The position numbers were made by a program, and so were the translations under genes. This document shows, piece by piece, positions 8,903 through 19,300 of a DNA stretch of 64,000 bases (positions are counted from its first letter, which is position 1; each line of letters begins with the position of its first letter). Under the pieces are notes generated by a model. The model worked only from the letters and a program-made list of their open reading frames with translations. It was not told the origin of the DNA and searched no databases. The stretch is from Shewanella fidelis ATCC BAA-318 (GTDB lineage Bacteria; Pseudomonadota; Gammaproteobacteria; Enterobacterales; Shewanellaceae): contig NZ_JADX01000014.1 in NCBI RefSeq assembly GCF_000518605.1, forward strand, positions 1 to 64,000, in the 5' to 3' direction.

Positions 8903-10822
8903 TTACTTCAATGATTCGAGCTCTTCCCATCGCTCAAAGCAACTTTCAAGCTCTGCTTCCTTATCGGACAACGCTTGCAAGTTTTCATTCACTATTTTTT
9001 GTTCCTGACTATAAAAGTCAGGGGCGCTGACAATCGTTTGCAACGCTTCCAGCTCTTGCTCTAACTGCTCCATAAGTGCAGGAAGTGCTTCTAATTCACG
9101 CTGTAATTTATATGACAGCTTTTTCTCAGTCTTCTTTGCAGCGACTTGTGCTACCGGTTTTACCTCTGCTACAGGTGCTTCGACAACCTTAGCAGCTTGT
9201 TGTTCCTCAGAATAAAAACGTGCACCTTGAGAAACCGCATCCTCATAGCCACCAACATACTCACTCCAGCCACCATTGCCTGTATACCACCAGCTACTGG
9301 TTACAGTATTATCAATAAATGCTCTATCATGGCTTACAAGTAACAATGTACCTTTATAATCAGTGAGCAAAGACTCAAGTAACTCCAACGTCTCAATGTC
9401 TAGATCGTTAGTTGGTTCGTCGAGAATAATCAGGTTTGCAGGCCTTAGCAACAAACGCGCTAATAATAAACGGTTTTTTTCGCCACCAGACAAAGCTTTC
9501 ACTGGGGTTCTTGCTCGCATAGGCGAGAATAAAAAGTCCTGTAAATAACTTAAAATATGGCGATCTTGGCCGTTAATTGTAACGGTTTTCTTACCTTCAC
9601 CGACATTATCTTCAACGGTTTTCTCAGGATCTAAGGCTTCACGATATTGATCAAAGTAGGCAATTTCAAGCTTGGTTCCTACTTTAACACTGCCAGATTG
9701 CGCTTCTAACTGGCCTATCAAGAGTTTTACTAGTGTTGACTTACCACAGCCATTAGGACCGATTAACGCAATACGGTCACCACGAATAACTGTTGAACTG
9801 AAATTCTTAACCAGATTTTTTTCAGGCAAGTTATATTCTAGGTTCTCAATATCGAAAACTAATTTACCAGAACGCTCGGTATCAGCTACCGCCATTTTTG
9901 CGCCGCCTTGACGGTTTAAGCGCGCCATCCGCTCTACGCGTAACTCCTTCAGAGCACGAACGCGGCCTTCATTGCGGGTACGACGTGCCTTAACTCCTTG
10001 GCGGATCCACGCCTCTTCTTCAGCTAATTTCTTGTCAAAGTGTGCATTTTGTTCAGCTTCAACACGTAACCACTCTGCTTTGCCTTCAAGATACGCTTGA
10101 TAGTTCCCCGGCCAAGAAGTGACGACACCTCGGTCTAAATCAACGATTCGAGTCGCCATACGTTGAATAAAGCCGCGGTCGTGGCTGACGAACACAATCG
10201 CGCCACGATAGCTAAGTAAAAACTGCTCAAGCCACTCAATAGTATCAATGTCTAAGTGGTTTGTCGGTTCATCTAACAACAGTAGATCTGGCTCGCTCAC
10301 TAAAGCGCGCGCCAATGCAACTTTACGTTGCCAACCACCAGATAGCTCAGACAGAGGTTTATCGGCGTCTAACCCTAACAACTCACAGTTCTGATTGATA
10401 CGGGTATCTAATTGCCAACCATTTAGATGATCAATATCTTCTTGTAGTCGCTCCATCTGCTTAAGCATGCGTTCCATGTCATCAGCAGAGGCCGTCGCTA
10501 AATCGTGGGACAATTGATGGTAACGCTCAAGCTTTTCACCCACTTCTTGCAAGCCTGCCGCAATGTATGCGTATACAGTACCTTGCTCTGCCTTAGGTGG
10601 GTCTTGCTGTAAACGGCTGACCTTGACGTCTGTTGCGATGTTAAATTCACCTTCATCTAGCAACACATCGCCACTTAATATTTTCATTAAGCTCGATTTA
10701 CCGGCGCCATTACGGCCAACAATACAAACCCGCTCACCGGCTTCAATGGTGAAATCAGCATTTTGTAATAGTGGGGTGTAACCGTAGGCTAAAGAGCCGT
10801 TATTAATACGTACGAGACTCAA
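8903..10822 (-). CDS. uup: ABC-F family ATPase Uup
   Basis: Soluble tandem ABC ATPase of the ABC-F class without membrane domains; Uup is linked to transposon excision, ribosome function and branched DNA. The 639-residue protein has two cassettes. The first has Walker A GRNGAGKSS near 36, signature LSGGWQRKVALARAL and LLLLDEPTNHLDIDTIEWLE. The second has Walker A GPNGCGKST near 355, signature LSGGEKNRLLLARLL and ILDEPTNDLDIETLELLE. The linker is charged, and the C-terminal 90 residues (LSYKLQRELEALPALMEQLE) form the coiled coil typical of Uup. It begins one base after the small glutaredoxin-like gene, so the two are tightly coupled. Confidence 0.95.
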   Translation of the reverse strand: MSLVRINNGSLAYGYTPLLQNADFTIEAGERVCIVGRNGAGKSSLMKILSGDVLLDEGEFNIATDVKVSRLQQDPPKAEQGTVYAYIAAGLQEVGEKLERYHQLSHDLATASADDMERMLKQMERLQEDIDHLNGWQLDTRINQNCELLGLDADKPLSELSGGWQRKVALARALVSEPDLLLLDEPTNHLDIDTIEWLEQFLLSYRGAIVFVSHDRGFIQRMATRIVDLDRGVVTSWPGNYQAYLEGKAEWLRVEAEQNAHFDKKLAEEEAWIRQGVKARRTRNEGRVRALKELRVERMARLNRQGGAKMAVADTERSGKLVFDIENLEYNLPEKNLVKNFSSTVIRGDRIALIGPNGCGKSTLVKLLIGQLEAQSGSVKVGTKLEIAYFDQYREALDPEKTVEDNVGEGKKTVTINGQDRHILSYLQDFLFSPMRARTPVKALSGGEKNRLLLARLLLRPANLIILDEPTNDLDIETLELLESLLTDYKGTLLLVSHDRAFIDNTVTSSWWYTGNGGWSEYVGGYEDAVSQGARFYSEEQQAAKVVEAPVAEVKPVAQVAAKKTEKKLSYKLQRELEALPALMEQLEQELEALQTIVSAPDFYSQEQKIVNENLQALSDKEAELESCFERWEELESLK

Positions 10823-10823
10823 C

Positions 10824-11060
10824 TTACGCTCCTAAAAAATGTTCTAATGCTTCGAGATCAAATGGCCAATTAAGTTCAGTCTGAGCTGCAACTAATTTAA
10901 CGACTGGAATACGAATGCCGTACTCTTCAACCAGAGATTGATCATCACAAATATCGATCATGCGATAAGATACCTTTGCGGTATCAAGTAGCTCAGCAGC
11001 TAGTTCACACAGATGACAAGCATCTGTGTGATAGAGAATAATCGATGCATTACTTGGCAT
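10824..11060 (-). CDS. glutaredoxin-like protein (DUF836 type)
   Basis: A 78-residue thioredoxin-fold protein with a redox motif Cys-His-Leu-Cys near residues 15-18 ([16 protein letters not shown]) and the cis-proline segment GIRIPVVK. It matches the short DUF836 glutaredoxin family often found beside rlmKL and uup. Substrate is unknown. Its start overlaps the end of rlmKL by 11 bases and its stop is one base before uup, so the three genes form one operon. It is shorter than classical glutaredoxins (about 85) but appears complete. Confidence 0.85.
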   Translation of the reverse strand: MPSNASIILYHTDACHLCELAAELLDTAKVSYRMIDICDDQSLVEEYGIRIPVVKLVAAQTELNWPFDLEALEHFLGA

Positions 11061-13185
11061 GTGTAATTAACCAAGTGTTATGAATATGTGGGTTACGCTT
11101 GTAATCAAGCGGTAAAGTTTGATTGTCGATATTCTTAACTGCCATGCCCCTAGCTTCAAGCTCGGCTTTTTCCATCTTAAATTTACGTTTATTGTTAGAG
11201 AAAACGATCTCTCCACCAAGATTCAGTAATTTAAAGATATCTGTCAGCATATCCACATGATCTCGCTGAACATCAAACGAATCTTCCATACGCTTTGAGT
11301 TAGAGAAAGTTGGCGGATCAATAAAGATCAAATCAAACTTATCATGAGTGCGTTTAATCCACTGCAAACAGTTCGCTTGTACAAACTGGTATTTATTGCT
11401 GTTCAATCCATTGAGTGCAAAGTTCTCTTTCGCCCAATCGATATAGGTGTTTGACATATCAACAGTGGTAACAGAGGTGGCACCGCCAAGTGCGGCATGC
11501 ACTGATGCAGAGCCCGTGTAAGAGAATAAGTTACAAACACTGCGGCCTTTAGCTTTTTCACCCACAAGCTTACGAGTTAGACGGTGATCAAGGAATAAAC
11601 CAGTATCAAGATACTCTTTAAGATTCAGCTTGAACTTAGCACCGTATTCAGTAGTAATAAGCTCTAATTTATTTGCTGCAATTTTCTCGTATTGATTGGT
11701 GCCCTTCTTGCGCTCACGAGTCTTTAAAATAATATTGTTTGGGTCAATACCAATTGCACTTGGTAAAGAAATAAGCACATCAGTTAAACGACGTTTAGTC
11801 ACCGCCTCTGGAATTTGCGACGGCGCTGAATATTCTTGGATTACTACGTAATCAAGATACTTGTCTACTGCAACATTATATTCAGGAAGATCTGCATCAT
11901 ATAATCGGTAACTGTCGATGCCTTCTTTCTTAGCCCACTTTTCTAACTGCTTAAAGTTCTTTTTAATCCGGTTTGCAAAAGGTACAGCAATATCACTCAC
12001 ATCGCCTTCTACCTTAATGTTTGCAGGGTCGATACGGCGAGTATTTTCGGCATGTACTTTATAAAGATTGAATGCACACTCTAATGCACCGTTATTCATC
12101 TTCATCTGTTTATCAGCTTTAAGCTTTAACGCAGATAACAGTTCAATATCACTATTTAAAATAGCAATATTCCAACCACCAAATTCGGCTTTAAACTTAT
12201 CGCCTAATTGATAATACAGCTGCAGCAAAGAAGTGACGTTACCTAAACGCTCACCGTACGGTGGGTTAGAAATTAAAAAGCCTGCAGTTTCTGGCACTTC
12301 AACATTGAGTGCATTACATACACTGAAATCAATCAACTCTAATACGCCGGCGTTTTCAGCATTACGTTTCGCCAACGCCACTAGACGTGAATCGATATCT
12401 GAACCGTAAAACTTAAGTTTGCAGCGAGTCTTACCAATAGATGCTCGCGCATCGGCTTCAGTTAATAGTTCTTGCCATACTTTTTTATTGTGCGGCAACC
12501 AGTGCTCAAAACCGAAGCGTTCACGATGAATGCCCGGTGCGATATCACAGGCCATCATCGCCGCTTCAATCAAAATCGTACCACTACCACAAAATGGATC
12601 TAGTAGATCTGTTGGTGTTTTCTGCCAGCCGCTACGAACCAGCATATTTGCTGCTAAGTTTTCTTTTAATGGCGCTTCACCTGTTGTAGAGCGGTAACCA
12701 CGCTTATGTAGAGCTGGACCAGAGAAATTAAATCCAATAGTGATCTCACCACGTCTAAAGTGGGCATCGATTCTAAAATCAGCATCAACACGTTCAACAT
12801 TTGGGCGACTGAAATCATCATCACGGAAACGATCTACAATCGCATCTTTGATTTTTAGCGCCCCAAATTGGGTGTTTTTAATAAAGCCACCCAAGCCATG
12901 AAAATCAATGCTAAATGTACTGCGATTTGAGAACTGCATTTGCCAGTCAATACCGTAGGCAGCATTGTATAGCTGTTCAGGCGATTCACATGGGCCTCGA
13001 TAAATCACGTAAATAATTCTGCTAGCAAGTCTAGACCAAAGCGTGATGCGGTATCCCAGCTCTAATGGTGCAGTGAAGTACACGCCAGCGACACTTTCTT
13101 TAATGTCAGTGGCACCTAGCTCAGCAAGTTCAAGAGATAACGCGTATTCGTAGCCCCGTGGAGCTGCAGCAAAAAAATTTAACAT
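11050..13185 (-). CDS. rlmKL: bifunctional 23S rRNA (G2445-N2)/(G2069-N7) methyltransferase
   Basis: Fusion enzyme making m2G2445 and m7G2069 in 23S rRNA, using SAM. The 711-residue protein has a THUMP domain (about 40-155) and the RlmL methyltransferase ([19 protein letters not shown] near 195; catalytic NPPYGERLG near 310). The RlmK methyltransferase follows ([18 protein letters not shown] near 545; [11 protein letters not shown] near 625). Length equals E. coli RlmL (702) within a few residues. It is first in the rlmKL-glutaredoxin-uup-DUF3466 operon. The 482 bases upstream, to the divergent cyclophilin gene, hold both promoters; I see no further gene or strong repeat there. Confidence 0.96.
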   Translation of the reverse strand: MLNFFAAAPRGYEYALSLELAELGATDIKESVAGVYFTAPLELGYRITLWSRLASRIIYVIYRGPCESPEQLYNAAYGIDWQMQFSNRSTFSIDFHGLGGFIKNTQFGALKIKDAIVDRFRDDDFSRPNVERVDADFRIDAHFRRGEITIGFNFSGPALHKRGYRSTTGEAPLKENLAANMLVRSGWQKTPTDLLDPFCGSGTILIEAAMMACDIAPGIHRERFGFEHWLPHNKKVWQELLTEADARASIGKTRCKLKFYGSDIDSRLVALAKRNAENAGVLELIDFSVCNALNVEVPETAGFLISNPPYGERLGNVTSLLQLYYQLGDKFKAEFGGWNIAILNSDIELLSALKLKADKQMKMNNGALECAFNLYKVHAENTRRIDPANIKVEGDVSDIAVPFANRIKKNFKQLEKWAKKEGIDSYRLYDADLPEYNVAVDKYLDYVVIQEYSAPSQIPEAVTKRRLTDVLISLPSAIGIDPNNIILKTRERKKGTNQYEKIAANKLELITTEYGAKFKLNLKEYLDTGLFLDHRLTRKLVGEKAKGRSVCNLFSYTGSASVHAALGGATSVTTVDMSNTYIDWAKENFALNGLNSNKYQFVQANCLQWIKRTHDKFDLIFIDPPTFSNSKRMEDSFDVQRDHVDMLTDIFKLLNLGGEIVFSNNKRKFKMEKAELEARGMAVKNIDNQTLPLDYKRNPHIHNTWLITHAK

Positions 13186-13667
13186 TGATATTCATCGACA
13201 CACAGTAAAAATTAGTCGGCTATTATACCTGTTAGCGACGTTAAAAGATAAAAGTTATTGGCTAAAGCAGAATTAAATCTACCTTAATGCCGACTATCGA
13301 TGAAAAATATCGTTTTAAATCTCTAAACATTGGCATAAGTTGCAAGCTATCACCATAAACCAAAGCGATTATCTATGCCGTTAATTTATGTTGTTACACA
13401 TAGCTAAACTTATACGATGTTTCCCGCCTGATTAAAGCTTAAGCCTTGCCAATTTCATCAATTGACCGCTTAAGCTTATGCCGTCAAAACAAAACAGACA
13501 CTTTACAATCAAGTAAAGAGTACAAACTCTTAAAATGCGACACTTTGTAACTATCACCTTTAATCCATTGATTTAACAAGCTAGCTAGATAAACTTGCGC
13601 AAACAAAAAACACAACAACAAAAAAACAATCCAGCAACAGAACTATAAAGATAATAGTGAGAATAAA

Positions 13668-14273
13668 ATGAAAAAACTGGTACCCACCTTTCTTTTATTA
13701 GGGCTTACAGCCTGTGGTGGTAGTGATAACAATAGCAGTGAGATCACCCCACCCAAAGTTGTACCCGATTTACAAGCAGACGTTTGCTATTTAATGGCAA
13801 CGACTATGGGTGATATCACCCTAGCTATCGATTTAACCAACATGCCAGTCACTGGTAAAAACTTTAAAGATTACGTCGATAGTGGTTTTTACGACAGTAC
13901 CCTCTTTCACCGCGTTGCTTACAATTTTGTCATTCAGGGTGGAGGATTTACCACAGGAATGGTCGCTAAGCCGGGCAATACACCCATTGTAAACGAAGCT
14001 GATGTAGGAATTAGTAATGAGCGAGGAACCATTGCGATGGCACGCACCACAGCTCCGGACTCTGCAACATCGCAATTTTTCATTAATGTGCTAGATAACC
14101 CTCAGCTTGATGCTTCAAGCTCAAGTTATGGCTATGCCGTTTTCGGTAAAGTCGTTGAAGGCATAGAAATAGTCGACCAAATTAATATTGTTGATACTGG
14201 CAGTAATAGTGAAATCCCAGTTGAAGAAGTGATTATCAACTCAGTTACAGAATTCACTTGTCCTGTTGGCTAG
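13668..14273 (+). CDS. cyclophilin-type peptidyl-prolyl isomerase, predicted lipoprotein
   Basis: A 201-residue protein with a lipoprotein signal peptide (MKKLVPTFLLLGLTAC; lipobox LTAC, lipidated Cys16), a Gly/Ser/Asn linker, and one cyclophilin domain. The domain carries LFHRVAYNFVIQGGGFTTG (catalytic Arg region), ERGTIAMARTTAPDSATSQF and FGKVVEGIEIVDQIN. The residues after Cys16 are Gly-Gly, not Asp, so outer-membrane sorting by Lol is expected. Likely role is folding help in the periplasm, like PpiA but membrane-anchored. It is monocistronic, with a terminator 13 bases after the stop. The A-rich leader just upstream contains CAACAACAAAAAAACAATCC. Confidence 0.88.
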   Translation: MKKLVPTFLLLGLTACGGSDNNSSEITPPKVVPDLQADVCYLMATTMGDITLAIDLTNMPVTGKNFKDYVDSGFYDSTLFHRVAYNFVIQGGGFTTGMVAKPGNTPIVNEADVGISNERGTIAMARTTAPDSATSQFFINVLDNPQLDASSSSYGYAVFGKVVEGIEIVDQINIVDTGSNSEIPVEEVIINSVTEFTCPVG

Positions 14274-14285
14274 TCATAAACATAG

Positions 14286-14322
14286 TGCCAATCAGTATAA
14301 GACTACTGGTTGGCATATTTTT
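14286..14322 (+). terminator. rho-independent terminator after the cyclophilin gene
   Basis: A 12-bp stem TGCCAATCAGTA/TACTGGTTGGCA (one G-U pair) with loop TAAGAC is followed by TATTTTT on the plus strand. Confidence 0.8.
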
Positions 14323-14517
14323 GCAAAGTAAAAGTGAGACGCAGTTTAGGAATAAATTATCAATAGAAATGAAATCGGTTACTAAACGCTATGACAAGCT
14401 ACAAATATTATCTGGAATAAGATGACTATTACGACTAAATACAGCAAACAAATAAAGTCTGACAAATGTAAAAATAACTTACAGGCTTTGCCTTACAAAT
14501 CAAAAAAACACTTATCT

Positions 14518-15054
14518 CTAAGCAGCGTTAACCCGATTTATTTTAACTGGTAATGGACCTAACCTATCATTCATCACCTTAATAGTATCAAACTGGAATA
14601 AGCTTTTTGTGTCAGTTAAGCGGCACTCTGCTGACATAATCATCATTAAAGATGCTTGTAAACCAGATTCCACCACGAGTGCTAATACTGAGTGTTCATT
14701 GGTTGTTAACTGTAGCAATTTACCCACTTCACTATATACACATTGATGGGAAACGTTAAAAAACCAAGATTTTGGCATTTGAGGTTTTAATAAAAAATGG
14801 GCAGCTGTTGCATTGAGGGCAATTTGAACAATTAGCGCATCATTTAATGAAAGTGATTTAGATAAACGGTCTACCAAGTCAATATAAAACTTAGCATGTT
14901 CAACACTAAACTCTAATGGTTGTTTGGCATCTGGTATTAGGGTCTTTAATCCATAAGGTGACAAAAACTCCATGTCATCCCCTAGCGAAACACTTAATAC
15001 TTGGTGCTTCTCATTATATCCCCACTGCCAATCCCTTTTTGGCATTAATAACAT
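14518..15054 (-). CDS. zapC: cell division protein ZapC
   Basis: ZapC binds FtsZ and promotes bundling of Z-ring filaments at mid-cell. The 178-residue protein aligns with E. coli ZapC through DWQWGYNEKHQVLSV at the N-terminus, LLKPQMPKSWFF in the middle, and ALVVESGLQASL and IKVMNDRLGP near the C-terminus. The start is the ATG at 15054, with AAAGGT upstream; an internal ATG three codons later is possible. It lies downstream of pyrD on the same strand, as in E. coli, but a strong terminator separates them here, so zapC needs its own promoter in the AT-rich, GATC-rich spacer. Confidence 0.92.
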   Translation of the reverse strand: MLLMPKRDWQWGYNEKHQVLSVSLGDDMEFLSPYGLKTLIPDAKQPLEFSVEHAKFYIDLVDRLSKSLSLNDALIVQIALNATAAHFLLKPQMPKSWFFNVSHQCVYSEVGKLLQLTTNEHSVLALVVESGLQASLMMIMSAECRLTDTKSLFQFDTIKVMNDRLGPLPVKINRVNAA

Positions 15055-15135
15055 AACGTTTACCTTTATTTTAATATAATTGGATAATAGATGATTATTT
15101 CATCAATATCAAAATAAATTTAATGGTTTTAATTT

Positions 15136-15220
15136 GATCCCTATTAAATAAAAAACGATCATCTAGATCTTATATTTGATCTAAATGATCGTTTAACGAT
15201 CAAATAACTATTTTACGATC
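15136..15220. repeat. cluster of seven GATC sites upstream of zapC
   Basis: GATC occurs at 15136, 15157, 15166, 15178, 15187, 15198 and 15217: seven in 85 bp, spaced 21, 9, 12, 9, 11 and 19 bases, close to whole helical turns. Four of them lie in the arms of the pyrD terminator hairpin; the rest are outside it. GATC is the Dam methylation site, and clusters with helical spacing are the known binding preference of SeqA. Whether this organism carries dam or seqA cannot be seen here. Confidence 0.6.
15146..15194 (-). terminator. rho-independent terminator after pyrD
   Basis: Arms at 15153-15169 and 15178-15194 pair over 17 bases (one mismatch) around an 8-base AT-rich loop. On the minus strand the hairpin is followed by TTTATTTAAT, about 35 bases after the pyrD stop. 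Confidence 0.85.
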
Positions 15221-15228
15221 GGTACTAA

Positions 15229-16248
15229 CTATTTAATACGATACGCTTCAACAATGTCTTTAATTAATTTTGGACCTTGATAAATAAATCCAGTATAAAT
15301 TTGTACCATTTCAGCGCCTGCATCCAATTTATCTAACGCATCTTCTGCAGCATTAATACCACCAACACCAATGATAGGAATTTTACCTTTCAAGCAATCT
15401 GCTAGTTGTTTAATTACAACTGTTGACAATGAATTCAATGGCTTACCACTTAACCCACCGGCTTCATTAGCGTTTAATAAACCACTCACACCATCTCGAG
15501 TTAGTGTAGTATTGGTGGCAATCGCGGCATCAAACTCACTTTTAATTAGTGCTTCTGCAATCTTTTCAATTTCTTCAGTTGATAAGTCTGGTGCGATCTT
15601 TAACGCAATAGGTACATACTTTCCATGCTTCTCTGCAAGTTCTTTTTGTTTTGCTTTTAATGATCCTAATAGATCATCAAGAAGATCGCCGTATTGTAAA
15701 GTACGTAAACCAGGTGTGTTTGGAGAAGAAATATTCACCGCAATATAGGCAGCATATGGATAAACTTTATCCATACAGATCAAATAATCTTCCTTACCTT
15801 GTTCAACGGGGGTGTCTTTATTCTTACCGATGTTAACACCAACCATTGCATTAGATTTTACTGCTTTTAAGTTTGCAACAAGGTTGTCGACACCTTTATT
15901 GTTAAAGCCCATACGATTAATAATCGCTTTAGCTGGCTTTAATCTGAAACAACGAGGTTGATCATTACCAGGTTGTGGACGAGGTGTAACTGTACCAACT
16001 TCAATATGACCAAAGCCCATTGCATGAAATGCGTCGATACACTCACCGTCTTTATCCATACCCGCTGCTAAACCAACAGGGTTTGGAAAAGTCAGTCCCA
16101 TCATAGTCACCGGGGCTGGCTTAATATTTTGCGCATAAAAGCAATTTAGAGGCGAATTACCAGTAGACTTTAAACTGCCCATAGCAAAATTATGCGCTAG
16201 TTCTGGATCCATCTGAAACATGAACTTTTGTGCGATTTTATAAAACAT
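15229..16248 (-). CDS. pyrD: dihydroorotate dehydrogenase (quinone), class 2
   Basis: Oxidises dihydroorotate to orotate with FMN, passing electrons to quinone at the inner membrane; fourth step of pyrimidine synthesis. The 339-residue protein has the class 2 N-terminal membrane-associating extension ([20 protein letters not shown]) and then the TIM barrel: [56 protein letters not shown] (the catalytic Ser region), ATNTT and [13 protein letters not shown]. Length matches E. coli PyrD (336). The ribosome site AGGAG lies seven bases before the ATG. Only 59 bases separate it from the upstream glutamate dehydrogenase gene and they contain a terminator-like hairpin. Confidence 0.97.
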   Translation of the reverse strand: MFYKIAQKFMFQMDPELAHNFAMGSLKSTGNSPLNCFYAQNIKPAPVTMMGLTFPNPVGLAAGMDKDGECIDAFHAMGFGHIEVGTVTPRPQPGNDQPRCFRLKPAKAIINRMGFNNKGVDNLVANLKAVKSNAMVGVNIGKNKDTPVEQGKEDYLICMDKVYPYAAYIAVNISSPNTPGLRTLQYGDLLDDLLGSLKAKQKELAEKHGKYVPIALKIAPDLSTEEIEKIAEALIKSEFDAAIATNTTLTRDGVSGLLNANEAGGLSGKPLNSLSTVVIKQLADCLKGKIPIIGVGGINAAEDALDKLDAGAEMVQIYTGFIYQGPKLIKDIVEAYRIK

Positions 16249-16264
16249 GTTTTCTCCTAGACCG

Positions 16265-16290
16265 AAAAAAGCCCCGGCAATTGCCAGGGC
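16265..16290 (-). terminator. terminator of the glutamate dehydrogenase gene / possible pyrD leader hairpin
   Basis: On the minus strand GCCCTGGC-AATT-GCCGGGGC (one U-G pair) is followed by six T. It lies 18 bases after the gdhB stop and ends only 17 bases before the pyrD ATG. It can end the gdhB transcript, or act as an attenuator for pyrD. Confidence 0.75.
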
Positions 16291-16307
16291 TTCTGATTTA
16301 AATCAGA

Positions 16308-19300
16308 TTACTTTTGTCCTTCACAATGAAGGATCAAAAGGTTAAGTTCACGTAAGGCTACAGAGAACTTTGCAAACTCATGGCTTTGCGAAGTCTTAAA
16401 GTCAGATAGCATATGGAACCAACGTTCCAATAGACTTTGATTAGACTCAATCCATTCTGAGATGATCTTGTTCGCATCGCAGCTTTCAGTACAAGTTCTT
16501 AATACAACAGAACTTAATGATCTTTGCTGCCAATCAAGCTCTTCTCTAAATGCTGCTCTAGCAAGTGCTTGCCAGTGGTTCGTAACTGGTTGCGCGCTAA
16601 TTTGTTCAAGGAACCAGTGTAGATCTACACTTGCGCCTAGTTTAAAGTAGGTTTCAGCAACCAATGGAACAGGCTTACTCTCAGATTCACAAATTTGAGC
16701 GATATCCAATGCTGAGAACAAGGTGCTGACATTCGCTACAACCATAGCGACGTCTTCAGGTACACCTTCTTTAATCAATGCGTTCGACTCAGCTCGAATA
16801 CCCTCAACCTCTTCACTCACCATGTACTGATGAACACTTTCTTTTAATTCATCAAAGACTGGTTTAAAGAAGGCTACCGTTTGCTCGATATTCAAGTTGC
16901 GATTACGATGACGTAGGAACCATCGACTCGCACGACGAATGTTGCGACGTAATTGGTGCAACATTTCACATTGTACAACAGCAGGTATAACGCCATTCAA
17001 ATCTGTTATAGATTTAGTTAAATCAGCTAAACCAAACACTTCGCGAGCCATAGTATAACAAATTGCAGCTTCCGCTACTGAGGCACCTGTCTCATCTTGC
17101 ATACGTTGCACGAAATTAAGTCCCATATCATTGACTAATTCGTTGGCTAACGATGTTGCGATAATCTCGCCTCTTAGCGGATGCTGTGCCATGTTGGCGC
17201 TATACTTTTCTTGCAATTGCTTAGGGAAGTACTCAACGAGCAACTGACTCAAGAAACTGTCTTCAGTAATTTCTGGGGTTACTAACTGCTCTTTTAAAAT
17301 CATCTTAGCGTAAGCAACTAACACTGAGAGTTCAGGTCGTGTTAACGATTTACCGTTTACTAAACGGTCTGCAAGCTCGTCTTCGTTTGGCAAGAACTCG
17401 AGTGCTCTATCTAGCTTACCTTCTTTCTCAAGATAATGAATAAAGCGAATTTGCTCTTTTAATTGCTCAGCACCACGCACCTGAGTAATCGAGATTGAAC
17501 GCGTTTGGTCTTTACAATCTTGCAAGACAATTCGGCTAACTTCGTCAGTCATCTCTTCAAGCAGACGGTTACGCTGCTTCAAAGTTAACTCACCATCGGC
17601 AACCAAGGCATTTAGCAAAATCTTAATGTTAACTTCGTTGTCAGAGCAATCTACACCACCAACGTTGTCAACAAAGTCGGTATTCATACGGCCGCCATTC
17701 GCACAGTATTCAATACGACCTAATTGTGTACAACCTAAGTTACCGCCCTCACCGATGATCTTGGCTTGAACTTCGTTACCATTAACACGGATCGCATCGT
17801 TAGCACGATCACCCACTTCAACATGAGATTCGCTAGTCGCTTTAACGTAAGTACCAATACCACCATTCCAGATAAGATCTACTTGCATCTTAAGTAGCTC
17901 TTTTAATAATTCTAACGGTGTCATTGATGCTTTTTGGCTACCGAGCATTTTCTTCATTTCAGCCGATAACGGGATAGACTTAGCAGAACGTAAGAATATG
18001 CCACCACCTTTTGAAATCAGCTCTTTATTGTAATCTTCCCAGCTCGAACGCGGCAGTGCGAATAAGCGCTCACGCTCGACATAGCTTGTCGCTGCATCTG
18101 GATTTGGATCAATAAAGATATGCATATGGTTAAAGGCTGCAACTAAGCGTGTGTGCTTAGATAACAGCATGCCGTTACCAAATACGTCACCAGCCATGTC
18201 GCCAATTGCCAAACAGGTAAAATCTGTTGTTTGGCAGTTTACGCCCATTTCACGGAAGTGACGTTTAACTGACTCCCATGCGCCACGAGCTGTAATTCCC
18301 ATTTTCTTATGGTCGTAACCGTTACTTCCGCCAGATGCAAACGCATCACCCAGCCAGAAGTTATATTCAATGGCGATTTCGTTAGCGATATCTGAGAAAG
18401 TTGCAGTGCCTTTATCAGCTGCAACGACCAAATAAGGATCATCTTCATCGTGACGAACAACATTGTCTGGGGCAACAACCTCACCATTAATAATGTTGTC
18501 ACTGATATCTAGTAAACCGCGAATAAATAATCGGTAGCATTCTTGGCCTTCTGCAAAGAATGCTTCGCGGTTACCGTCTGTTGGAAGCTGCTTACAAACA
18601 AAGCCACCTTTCGCGCCAACTGGTACAATAACCGTATTTTTAACTTGCTGAGCTTTTACTAGACCCAATACTTCAGTACGGAAGTCTTCACGACGATCTG
18701 ACCAACGTAGACCACCACGAGCTACTTTACCACCACGAAGGTGCACACCTTCAACACGCGGTGAATAAACAAAGATTTCGTATTTTGGCAGCGGCTTAGG
18801 CATTTCAGGGATCAAGCTCGGCTCAAACTTGAACGAGATATAAGATTTAGGTAAACCTGACTCTAAGACTTGGTAGAAGTTAGTACGATTAGTTGCATTA
18901 ATTAAGTCAAGGTAACGTCGAATAATACGGTCGTCATCAAGACTTGATACGTCTTCTAAGCGCAGATCAATTTGCTCAATGAACTTGTTTAGTGTTCGTG
19001 TTTTCAACTTAGGGTTGAATTTACGAATATACATTTTCACAAGTAAATCAGCAATTTGCGGATAACTTGAGAAGGTTTCTTCAATGTAAGCTTGGCTAAA
19101 TGTTGAGTCGATTTGACGCATATATTTAGCATAGGCACGTAAAACTGATACTTCACGCCCTGTTAGACCGGTAGCCAACACAAGTCGGTTAAAACCATCG
19201 TCTTCTAGCTCTTTTTTCCATACTTGTGATAGTGCAGTTTGGAAACGCTCTTGGCTATCGGCAAGATCATCTGTGGCAACATTTTGCGTTGTCATCAAGA

